8,427 bases of DNA, from assembly GCA_021815245.1 (NCBI GenBank), contig JAKAHF010000067.1, positions 1-8,427 on the forward strand, read 5' to 3'. The notes below the pieces were generated by a model that worked only from the letters and a program-made list of their open reading frames with translations, was not told the DNA's origin and did not search any database. Shown piece after piece: positions 1 through 6,300 of the stretch. The position numbers and the translations under genes are program-made. Every line of letters starts with the position of its first letter. Within the stretch, counting starts at the first letter, position 1. This stretch comes from Actinomycetes bacterium (GTDB taxonomy: Bacteria > Actinomycetota > Thermoleophilia > RBG-16-64-13).

Positions 1-654
1 GTCGTCGCTCGGCTCTTTGCCCGTCTCTTGAAGCAGCTTGCGTTCGGTTCGGACCATCTTGTTGATATTCTCGATCATGTGCACCGGGATGCGGATGTTG
101 CGGTCCTGGTTTGCGATGGCCCTGGTGATTGCCTGCCTGATCCACCATGTCGCGTAGGTGGAGAACTTGTAGCCCTTGCGGTAGTCGAACTTCTCCACAG
201 CACGGATCAGACCGGTGTTGCCCTCCTGGATGAGGTCGAGGAGGTCCATGTCTTGCGTGTAGTAGTTCTTGGCGATGGAGATGACCAGACGCAGGTTCGA
301 CTGGATCATGCGATCCTTGGCGCGTTTGTCGCCCGCCTCGATGCGCTTGGCAAGTTCGATCTCCTCGTCCTTGGTGAGAAGCGGGATCTCGCCGGCCTCT
401 TTCAGGTAAAGACGAAGCGGGTCATGAGTGACGGTCTCGATGGACAGATCGAGGGTCGGCTCAGTCGGCTCCAGCGCACCCTGCGCAACCGGGCTCTGCT
501 CATAGATCTCGATGGACTGATCGAACAGCTGCGAGTAGAGGTCTTCGATCTCTTCCATGGTCATGTCGAACTCTTCGACGAGCGCCATGATCTCGTCACT
601 CGTGACGTAGCCACGCTCTTGGCCGACTTGGAGGAGATCCTGGACGTCTATCAT
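1..654 (-). CDS. rpoD: Primary RNA polymerase sigma factor (RpoD/SigA type), C-terminal part cut off by window edge
   Basis: This is the housekeeping sigma-70 family subunit that directs RNA polymerase to promoters. The visible 218 codons run from a start at 654 to the window edge. Residues 1-52 resemble a short region 1.1 (GYVTSDEI, then [15 protein letters not shown]). Region 1.2 begins near [16 protein letters not shown], and region 2 carries [25 protein letters not shown] and [19 protein letters not shown]174 and T177 in WWIRQAIT are the -10-reading positions of region 2.4. Region 3.0 ([14 protein letters not shown]) follows; the rest of region 3 and region 4 lie outside. The retained region 1.1 and intact region 2 mark a primary rather than an alternative sigma. 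The start is uncertain: ATG at 654 has no clear Shine-Dalgarno. An in-frame GTG at 694-696, adding 14 residues (start VQREREINT), has AGGA or GGAG upstream at imperfect distances. The gene is divergent from plsX. Confidence 0.95.
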   Translation of the reverse strand, partial: MIDVQDLLQVGQERGYVTSDEIMALVEEFDMTMEEIEDLYSQLFDQSIEIYEQSPVAQGALEPTEPTLDLSIETVTHDPLRLYLKEAGEIPLLTKDEEIELAKRIEAGDKRAKDRMIQSNLRLVISIAKNYYTQDMDLLDLIQEGNTGLIRAVEKFDYRKGYKFSTYATWWIRQAITRAIANQDRNIRIPVHMIENINKMVRTERKLLQETGKEPSDD

Positions 655-681
655 GGCCCGGACATCGATCGTATTTATTTC

Positions 682-739
682 GCTTTCTCTTTGCACGGTC
701 TCCGCTATCCTAAAGGTAGGTTTAGGCTTTCTCTTTGCA
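682..739. repeat. Exact 14-nt direct repeat pair flanking a hairpin in the sigma factor leader
   Basis: GCTTTCTCTTTGCA occurs at 682-695 and again at 726-739. On the transcribed minus strand each copy reads TGCAAAGAGAAAGC and is preceded by A or G, so one copy starts ATG-CAA-AGA-GAA and the other GTG-CAA-AGA-GAA. The GTG copy is the alternative in-frame start of the sigma factor. Between the copies lies a perfect 6-bp stem with a 6-nt loop, CCTAAA/TTTAGG (709-726), whose last base is shared with the second copy. The pair looks like a duplicated leader segment or a pair of regulator sites. Confidence 0.55.
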
Positions 740-750
740 TACCATTGGTA
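740..750. repeat. Short palindrome TACCA-T-TGGTA
   Basis: An 11-bp inverted repeat with a single central base lies about 8-18 nt downstream of the predicted P1 start and overlaps the -35 of the possible plus-strand promoter. It is too short to form a stable RNA hairpin, so if it functions it would be as a protein-binding site. Confidence 0.3.
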
Positions 751-772
751 AAACAAACCTCAGTAGTATACT
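745..772 (+). promoter_or_regulatory. Possible divergent plus-strand promoter sharing the P1 -10 region
   Basis: TTGGTA (745-750, 4 of 6) is followed by 16 nt and TATACT (767-772, 5 of 6) on the plus strand. The -10 overlaps the minus-strand P1 -10 because AGTATACT (765-772) is its own reverse complement. Transcription would start near 779 and head toward plsX 365 nt away. It is weaker than P1 and could simply be a by-product of the symmetric -10. Confidence 0.35.
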
Positions 773-778
773 CTGAGG
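758..778. promoter_or_regulatory. Operator-like inverted repeat over the P1 -10
   Basis: CCTCAG (758-763) and CTGAGG (773-778) are exact inverted arms around a 9-nt centre that contains the palindrome AGTATACT. The element covers the P1 -10 and predicted start site, where a bound dimeric repressor would block transcription in both directions. The binding protein is unknown. Confidence 0.4.
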
Positions 779-793
779 CATGTGCTGAGTCAA
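765..793 (-). promoter_or_regulatory. P1, strong sigma-70-type promoter of the sigma factor gene
   Basis: Read on the minus strand, TTGACT (788-793) is followed by exactly 17 nt and then TATACT (765-770), each box matching the consensus at 5 of 6 positions. Predicted transcription starts near 758, giving a leader of about 100 nt to ATG 654 or about 62 nt to the alternative GTG 696. This is the best promoter match in the window and points directly at the sigma factor gene, which would make the gene at least partly autogenously transcribed. Confidence 0.8.
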
Positions 794-823
794 TAGAGGG
801 CACCGAGGCATTCGGTCTTCACT

Positions 824-852
824 ATTGTAGCGAACAAACGTTCGTGATGCAA
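824..852 (-). promoter_or_regulatory. P2, upstream tandem promoter of the sigma factor gene
   Basis: On the minus strand, TTGCAT (847-852, 3 of 6 matches) is separated by 17 nt from TACAAT (824-829, 5 of 6). Transcription would start near 817 and read through P1 into the sigma factor gene. The -35 is weak, so the call leans on the spacing, the good -10 and the LexA box that occupies the spacer. A 5-bp stem (ACCGA/TCGGT, 802-816) would form at the very 5' end of this transcript. Confidence 0.5.
831..844. promoter_or_regulatory. LexA (SOS) operator
   Basis: CGAACAAACGTTCG fits the Bacillus-type LexA/DinR box CGAAC-RNRY-GTTCG at every position and also contains the CGAAC-N4-GTTCG core used in actinobacteria. 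It lies entirely inside the 17-bp spacer of the minus-strand promoter P2, the classic position for steric repression. LexA bound here would block P2 and release it when RecA is activated by DNA damage. The call rests on motif identity and position only; no lexA gene is in the window. Confidence 0.65.
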
Positions 853-957
853 GCCCTCTGAGACTCCTGTGCTTGGGACGCGCGGCCTCTCGGTCTGGTT
901 TCCCGGCGCTAGAGCGGGTTTGACAGCTTGCTCAGTTCTCCGATGCACCTTGTCATG

Positions 958-986
958 CTTACATTCTAGCGGGTCCTGCGTAAAGT
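958..986 (+). promoter_or_regulatory. Weak candidate promoter for plsX
   Basis: CTTACA (958-963) and TAAAGT (981-986) are separated by 17 nt, each matching consensus at 4 of 6 positions. It is one of the few correctly spaced pairs between 780 and plsX, with a predicted start near 993 and a leader of about 150 nt. Chance matches at this level are common. Confidence 0.22.
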
Positions 987-1037
987 CTCTGTTAGGCTTC
1001 TTGTTAGGGAGCCGGGACGATATTTCGCGAGGCGCAC

Positions 1038-1062
1038 CTGCCGTCGTTTGAGACGACGGTGG
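1038..1062 (+). other. Stem-loop in the plsX upstream region
   Basis: CCGTCGT (1041-1047) and ACGACGG (1053-1059) form a perfect 7-bp stem with a 5-nt loop, extendable by two G-U pairs and one C-G pair to 10 bp. No T-run follows on the plus strand (GCTTCTTCC only) and none on the minus strand. It is therefore more likely a leader structure than an intrinsic terminator. Confidence 0.35.
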
Positions 1063-1143
1063 CTGCTTCTTCCGATGGCCGCGGCTTTGTGAGACAGTCA
1101 GTCTCTCAACCTCACCAACCGTGACGGGCGACAAGGAGAGACC

Positions 1144-2205
1144 GTGAGGCAAGGCAGTGAAGGGCATGGTGCGCCTGAACCCCAGGGGGGCGGCGTGGTG
1201 ACGCTCACCCTCGATGCGGAGGGTGGCGACAACGCACCGGCGGAGATCGTCGCCGGGGCGCTCATGGTCGCGTCGCCCAGCCTGCGTGTTCTGCTCGTCG
1301 GCCGCCCCGATGTCGTCGAGCCGCTGCTCGCCGGAGCCGATAGCTCGAACATCGAGATCGTTCCGAGCGCGACGGTCATCAGTTCCCACCATGAACCGGC
1401 GTCGGCTGTGAAGAACATGACCGACTCGTCGATCGTTGTAGGCGCGCGCACGGTGGCCGAAGGCCGGTCGCAAGGGTTCATCTCGGCGGGCAGCACCGGC
1501 GCCATGACGGCGGCCGGCCTGCTCATCGTCAAGCGGGCCGGTAGCATCCGGCGGCCGGCCATCGTGACGACACTGCCCGGTCTGCGCGGCCCCGTTGTGT
1601 TTCTTGACGCTGGGGCGAATGCCGACTGCCGCCCGGAGTATCTGCTGGAGTTCGGCATGCTGGGAACGGCGTTCGCCCGTACGGTGCTGGGCAACGATCG
1701 CCCGCGCGTGGGTCTCCTCAACATAGGCGAAGAGGATTCGAAGGGCAGCGAGCTGGCCCGGGCCGCGAACGAACTCATGAGGAGGTCGCCCCTCAACTTC
1801 GTCGGCAACGTCGAGGGGCGCGATCTTCTGAAGAACACGGCCGATGTCGTGGTCACCGATGGGTTCACCGGCAACGTGGCGTTGAAGTTGCTCGAGGGCT
1901 GCTCTTCGGCTCTGTTCACGCGGCTGAGGGAGGCGGCTTCGAGTGACCGCCGGGCCAAGCTGGGCGGCCTTCTGCTGAGGCCGGCGATCAGGAGGCTGAG
2001 GGGCGGTCTCGACCCCGAGGAGTACGGCGGCACGTACCTGCTCGGTGTGCGCGGTCTGGTGCTGATATGCCATGGAAACTCGTCGCGCAAGGCGATCGCC
2101 AACGCGCTCCGCTTCGGCTCGGAGGCGCTACGCAGGGGAGTGCTCGAGGCCGTCGACGAGGAGCTCGAGCGCATGACCAAGGCTTCGGACTCTGCCGCTG
2201 GCTGA
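1144..2205 (+). CDS. plsX: Phosphate acyltransferase PlsX (acyl-ACP:phosphate acyltransferase)
   Basis: PlsX converts acyl-ACP and phosphate into acyl-phosphate, the acyl donor for PlsY in the first step of phosphatidic acid synthesis. It is a peripheral membrane enzyme. The 353-residue product shows the family landmarks in order: LDAEGGDNAP near residue 23, SAGSTGAM near 117-124, FLDAGANADC near 156, LLNIGEE near 190, TDGFTGNVALK near 238 and GLVLICHGNSS near 308. The family motif is normally LDxMGGD; here Met is replaced by Glu. The start GTG at 1144 is chosen because AAGGAG (1133-1138) lies 5 nt upstream. This gives an N-terminal extension of about 18 residues compared with typical PlsX. 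GTG at 1195 or 1198, behind a GGGGGG run, would give a more usual length. The next gene encodes ACP, the carrier of its substrate. Confidence 0.96.
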   Translation: MRQGSEGHGAPEPQGGGVVTLTLDAEGGDNAPAEIVAGALMVASPSLRVLLVGRPDVVEPLLAGADSSNIEIVPSATVISSHHEPASAVKNMTDSSIVVGARTVAEGRSQGFISAGSTGAMTAAGLLIVKRAGSIRRPAIVTTLPGLRGPVVFLDAGANADCRPEYLLEFGMLGTAFARTVLGNDRPRVGLLNIGEEDSKGSELARAANELMRRSPLNFVGNVEGRDLLKNTADVVVTDGFTGNVALKLLEGCSSALFTRLREAASSDRRAKLGGLLLRPAIRRLRGGLDPEEYGGTYLLGVRGLVLICHGNSSRKAIANALRFGSEALRRGVLEAVDEELERMTKASDSAAG

Positions 2206-2212
2206 CCACCGT

Positions 2213-2221
2213 TGATACAAT
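2213..2221 (+). promoter_or_regulatory. Extended -10 promoter candidate for acpP
   Basis: TGATACAAT is a TGN extended -10 followed by TACAAT (5 of 6), eight bases after the plsX stop codon. No good -35 exists at 16-18 nt, which is tolerable for extended -10 promoters. The start near 2228 would give acpP its own transcript, in keeping with the much higher demand for acyl carrier protein than for PlsX. Confidence 0.45.
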
Positions 2222-2239
2222 GGCGGCGTTCGCTCGGGT

Positions 2240-2253
2240 GCCGGACGTCCGGC
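2240..2253. repeat. 14-bp perfect palindrome in the acpP leader
   Basis: GCCGGACGTCCGGC is fully self-complementary and lies between the predicted acpP transcription start and its ribosome binding site. It could be a protein-binding operator or, as RNA, a GC-rich 5-bp stem with an ACGT loop at the 5' end of the acpP message. No regulator can be named. Confidence 0.4.
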
Positions 2254-2287
2254 CATGCTGACGTGGAAACTGGGTAAGGAGTAGCAG

Positions 2288-2527
2288 ATGAGCAAAGACG
2301 AGATCCTCGCTAAGGTGCGCGACATCCTGATCGACAAGCTTGGTGTGGATGCGGACGCTGTGACCATGGAAGCTTCGTTCTCGGATGACCTTGACGCCGA
2401 CAGCCTGGACCTGGTGGAGCTCATCATGGAGCTCGAGGACCAATTCGGCATCAAGATAAGCGACGAAGAAGCCCAGACCCTTACGACTGTCGGCACGGCG
2501 GTGGATTTCATCGCCGCCCGCGTCTAG
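2288..2527 (+). CDS. acpP: Acyl carrier protein
   Basis: This small acidic cytoplasmic protein carries growing acyl chains on a 4'-phosphopantetheine arm during fatty-acid synthesis and donates them to PlsX. The 79-residue length is typical. The attachment serine is Ser39 in [10 protein letters not shown], the canonical DSL motif at the start of helix 2, followed by [17 protein letters not shown] of helices 2-3. AAGGAG at 2276-2281, 6 nt before the ATG, is a strong ribosome binding site. It sits 82 nt after plsX with a probable promoter of its own, and fabD and fabG, which separate these genes in many Firmicutes, are missing from the interval. Confidence 0.97.
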   Translation: MSKDEILAKVRDILIDKLGVDADAVTMEASFSDDLDADSLDLVELIMELEDQFGIKISDEEAQTLTTVGTAVDFIAARV

Positions 2528-2544
2528 TTTCCACCAGGATCGAA

Positions 2545-3315
2545 GTGGGCAATCGGGGACTGCCAGCGATCGTGCGGGCAGTCCCCGCACGTCTTTTCGA
2601 GCGACCGCCTCGCTCCCAGCGTCTGCGGCCCAGCGACGGCTCGACTTTCACCGAGCTGGTCGGGCAATTGCCGCCGGATCTTCTCGAAAAGGCGCTCACG
2701 CATTCTTCCTGGGTCGACATCCGAACCCAGTCGTACGAGCGGCTGGAGTTCTTGGGCGACAGCGTCCTTGGTCTGGCCATCGCTTCGACGCTGTGGAAGC
2801 GGTACCCGGAGTCGGGCGAGGGGGAGCTTGCGAGGCTCAAGGCTTTCGTTGTCAGCCGGGCCAGTTGTGCTCAGGTGGCCGAGCGGGTGGGCATCGCCGA
2901 TCTGATGCTTCAGAAGGCCCCGGCTCCCGAAGCGAAGCGGCGTGAAGTCGTCGCCAACCAGACCATCCTCGGCAACGTGCTCGAAGCGCTGATCGGGGCC
3001 GTCTTTCTCACGCACGGGTTCGAGCAGGCGAAGCTCGCCGTGATCGATGCCTTCGAGGAGCAGATCAATTTCGCCGCCACGGCGCACGTCGACCACAAGA
3101 CCGCCCTCCAGGAGTTGCTCGCTCCCCGGGGCGTCCAGCCCGTCTACCGCCTCGTGGGTGAGGAGGGGCCACCGCATGCCCGGGTCTTCACGTCGGAGGT
3201 GAGCGTGAGCGGTGTCGTCCGGGGCCGTGGGTCGGGCACGACTATCAAGATGAGCGAACAGAACGCGGCCGGGGAGGCCCTCGCCGCGCTGACCGAAACA
3301 GGTCCGGCCGACTGA
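2545..3315 (+). CDS. rnc: Ribonuclease III
   Basis: RNase III cuts double-stranded RNA, processing rRNA precursors and structured mRNAs; it acts as a dimer. The 256 residues comprise an endonuclease domain with signature ERLEFLGDS (E65, E68, D72) and a second metal-site helix [14 protein letters not shown] (N144, E147). The C-terminal dsRNA-binding domain starts at [10 protein letters not shown] and ends [14 protein letters not shown]. The second motif normally reads Asp-x-x-Glu; here the Asp position is Asn144 (codon AAC, 2974-2976). GTG 2545, 17 nt after acpP, is chosen because AGGA (2536-2539) lies 5 nt before it. This leaves about 22 more residues ahead of ALTHSS than in E. coli. GTG 2572 is an alternative start, lying in the loop of a strong hairpin. 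The stop codon is one base from smc. Confidence 0.95.
   Translation: MGNRGLPAIVRAVPARLFERPPRSQRLRPSDGSTFTELVGQLPPDLLEKALTHSSWVDIRTQSYERLEFLGDSVLGLAIASTLWKRYPESGEGELARLKAFVVSRASCAQVAERVGIADLMLQKAPAPEAKRREVVANQTILGNVLEALIGAVFLTHGFEQAKLAVIDAFEEQINFAATAHVDHKTALQELLAPRGVQPVYRLVGEEGPPHARVFTSEVSVSGVVRGRGSGTTIKMSEQNAAGEALAALTETGPAD
2554..2597 (+). terminator. 11-bp stem-loop at the start of rnc: attenuator or RNase III processing site
   Basis: CGGGGACTGCC (2554-2564) pairs perfectly with GGCAGTCCCCG (2577-2587) across a 12-nt loop that may close further by 2-3 pairs. The stem is GC-rich and TCTTTT follows at 2592-2597. That resembles a leaky intrinsic terminator between highly expressed acpP and rnc, but the T-run is short and begins 5 nt after the stem. 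As rnc encodes RNase III, which in E. coli cleaves a stem in its own leader, autoregulation is an equally good reading. Confidence 0.5.
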
Positions 3316-3316
3316 C

Positions 3317-6300
3317 ATGGTGCACCTTCGGTCGGTGTGCCTCAGGGGATTCAAGAGCTTCGCCAAACCTACGGAGCTCCTGTTCGAACCCGGAGTCACG
3401 GTCATCATCGGTCCCAACGGCAGTGGCAAGAGCAACATCGCCGACGCCGTTCTCTGGGTACTCGGTGAGCAGAGCCCTGCCAATCTGCGCGGGCGAAGCA
3501 TGCAGGACGTGATCTTCTCGGGCCCAGGCGGCCGGAAATCGAGCGCGGTGGCCGAGGTCAGTCTCGTGTTTGAGAATGGCTCGGGCGCTCTGCCTCTGGA
3601 CTTCGAACAGTTGGAAGTCACGAGGCGCCTCACTCGCGACTCGGGGTCGGAGTATCGCCTGAACGGTTCGGGATGCAGACTCCTCGACGTGCAGGACGTC
3701 TTCGGGGGAATGGGTCTGGGTCGCGAGATGCACAGCGTCATCAGTCAGGGCAAGGTCGACTCGCTCCTCAACTCGACTCCCGAGGCCCGTCGCGCCCTCA
3801 TAGAAGAGGCCGCCGGGCTTGCGCGCTTCAAGAAGCGGCGCGAGAGAGCTCAGGTGAAGCTGGCGCGTACCAAGCAGAACCTGCTGCGGGTCGGAGACGT
3901 GGAGCGCGAGGTCAAGTCGGCCCTGCGGCCGCTACGGCAGCAGGTGGTGGCTGCGGAGAAGCATGCCGAGGCGACCGAGGAATGGGCGCTCGCGAAGGCA
4001 AGGTCCGTGCTTTTCGCGCTTGTCGAGGCGCGCGACTCCTCGTCTGTCACTCTGAAGGAGATCGAGGTCGGCGAGGCACGTATGCAAGAGCTCGCCGATG
4101 CCTTGGCCGCCCTTCGCAGAGAACGTGCGGCCGAGGAAGAACGCTTCGCTGCCGCTCTCGCCGAACGGGAGAGATTGAGCGCCGCCTTCCACCGGGTGCG
4201 AGCCGACGCTGAACAGATGGAGGGGAGAACGGCCGCTTTGCGACAGCGTCTCGCCCGAGCCGAAGGAGAGCTCGATCGAGCCTCGCGACGCCTGGCATCG
4301 GCCCGCAGCGAAGCCACCGCGGCCGCACAGCGTTTGGCCGAGGCTCTGGCTGTCGGCGCCGACGAGGAGCGCCTGCACAAGGTGGCGGGCTGGTCGGAGT
4401 CGCTGAAGGCGCGCTTGGATGAGGCCTTGCCCGAGTATCGCGCGGCGGCGAAGTCCGAAGAAGACCTGAAAGACAAGGTGTTCGAGCTAGAGTCGGTACG
4501 CTCGCGCGGGTTGCAGAACCGCGATTTCCTGCGCAGGGAGATCGACGAGCGCGGCCGGGTCGGCGCCGAACTGGCGGGGGCTGCCGAGAGTGCCGCTGCG
4601 AGATTGGCACAGATGGAGGCCGAGGCCGTCGAGTTCCAGAGGAAGGCCGAAGCGGCGCGCGTGACCATGGAGCGGGCCGAGGCTGAGCTGCGGGCCGCGG
4701 CCGTCGCACGCGAAGATGCGCGCGAAGCCGCCGACGACGCGGGACAGGCCGAGGCCGCTCTGGTGGAGCGGCTGGCGGGTCTGCAGGCCCGCGAGGCCGT
4801 GTTGAGCGACGTGCTTGCGCGCCGTGAAGGTGCGCCGGCCGGCGTGCGGCACCTATTGGTGGCCGGCACCGGCTGGCGTTCTCTCGCAGAGATGTTGACG
4901 GTGAAACCGGGGTATGAACGCGCTCTGGCTGCTGCTCTCGGTCCTCTGGCGCAGGCAGCCGTGGCCCCCGAGGGTGCCGGCGTGATCGAGGGACTGGCAG
5001 TCACCGGTCCACTCGAGGCTCTGAGCGCCGAGCATGACGAGACGTCAGGCGGTCGCCCGCAGAGGGGCGGGCGAACACCCGCCGACGCTCCCGAGGGCAC
5101 GACCAACATCTGGGATCTGGTGTCGGGGCCTGAGGGACTGTTGTGTACCCTGCGGAGATTGCTGCCACCCACGGCCATCGTTGTGGGCTCCGACGGCGGA
5201 GGACCGGCCGGTGAGACTGTGGCTCCGGGAGCCGGTGCGCTGCTCGCGGGCGACGGAGTCGGCACGCACGCCGATTGGCAGTTCGTCACCCTGTCGGGAG
5301 AGGTCTTTCAGAAGGGCATACACGCTGCCCGCCGCCAAGAGGTCGGTGCCGAAACCGTACTGCGCTCGCGTAACGAGCTTGAAGCGGTGGCACGGGAGCG
5401 TGACGAGGTGACGGCTGAGCGGCAGGCGGCGGCTGACCGGGCGACCGAGGTCGCCGGGACACTCGCGGCGGCAGAGGCCCTCTATCGCGATCTTGAACAG
5501 AAGCTGCACGACGCACGCAGGTCGCTGACTGCGGAGACAGGCGATTGCGACTTACATGCCCGCCGCATGGAGCAGGCGCGCGCCCAGTCGGCTGAGGTCG
5601 AGGGCCGCCGGGAGAGGGAGAGTGGCCTCACCGAGAAGTACCGGGCCGACCTGGTGGCCGTCGAGCAGGCCATCGCGTCTCGCGAGGCCGAGGTGGAGAA
5701 GGCCCGTGCCGACCTGCGCGCCTTGCAGGCGCAACTGGTGGGCATGCGCGAGACGGTGGGACGGCTGGAAGACAAGAAGAGCCAAGCCGCTCTGGTGGAG
5801 GTCAGGCTGCGTGAGCGCTGCCGGTCGCGAGAGAACGATCGTGCCCGCGCCCTTTCTCAGAAGAGGGCCGCAGACGAGGAGACCGTCCGATACGAGCGTC
5901 GCGTGGCGGCCTTCGAAGTCTACTTGCCCGCTCTCGAGCGACTACTGCGGGTCACCGACGCGGTGGCCCAGAAAGGGCGGGCGGCAGCCACATGGTTCGA
6001 GGAGTCGCTTGCCTCCACGCGTGAGCAGACCGACTTCGTCGCCGGCGCGATTCGAGACCGAGGCGGGGCGGAGGCCCAGATACAGACCGAGATGCAAGGG
6101 GTCACCGCAGGCTCTACCGATCTGCGGGTGACACAGGCGCTGCTGCACGACCGGTCGACTGCTCTCGAAGAGGAACTGGCCGAGCTTAGGCGCCGGCACA
6201 TGTCGCCCCGCGGCGTGGAAGAGGGGCAGCTCGCCGGTGAAGATGCTGAGTCGCTCGCCGCCGCGGTGGAGCGGGCGGAGCGGCGCCGTGAACGCATCGG

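Larger units (their letters stand above)
860..1130. other. Intergenic stretch with no recognisable gene
   Basis: Apart from the weak promoter pair and the stem-loop listed separately, I find no credible coding region, tRNA, known structured RNA or repeat here. The short plus-strand reading frame at 869-1051 has no family resemblance and no ribosome binding site. The rpmF (ribosomal protein L32) and DUF177 genes often found before plsX in related gene orders are not present. Confidence 0.6.

Noticed and set aside
719..807. Small minus-strand frames in the sigma leader, such as MPRCPLL... (29 codons) or MVCKEKA
   Set aside because: None has a ribosome binding site and the longer one spans the P1 promoter; only the repeat-associated frame at 740 is kept, as part of a finding.
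28..861. 277-codon plus-strand reading frame over the sigma factor gene
   Set aside because: It lies opposite a clearly conserved sigma-70 sequence and runs through its promoters; no recognisable motifs or ribosome binding site.
920..925. Perfect TTGACA -35 hexamer on the plus strand
   Set aside because: At 16-18 nt downstream only GATGCA, ATGCAC or TGCACC are found, none close to TATAAT.
869..1051. 60-codon plus-strand frame in the rpoD-plsX gap
   Set aside because: No Shine-Dalgarno and no resemblance to a known small protein; overlaps the candidate promoter and stem-loop.
1038..1062. Intrinsic terminator upstream of plsX
   Set aside because: The stem is followed by GCTTCTTCC rather than a T-run on the plus strand, and there is no T-run on the minus strand.
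790..2180. Long minus-strand reading frames (790-2073 and 1098-2180) antisense to plsX
   Set aside because: The plus frame is unmistakably PlsX; the minus frames have Arg/Ser/Pro-rich compositions typical of antisense frames in GC-rich DNA and no family motifs.
4895..4918. TTGACG followed by TATGAA inside smc as an internal promoter
   Set aside because: The spacer is only 12 nt.
3850..5289. 479-codon minus-strand frame antisense to smc
   Set aside because: Ser/Ala/Arg-rich translation of the antisense of the SMC coiled coil and hinge; no domain features.
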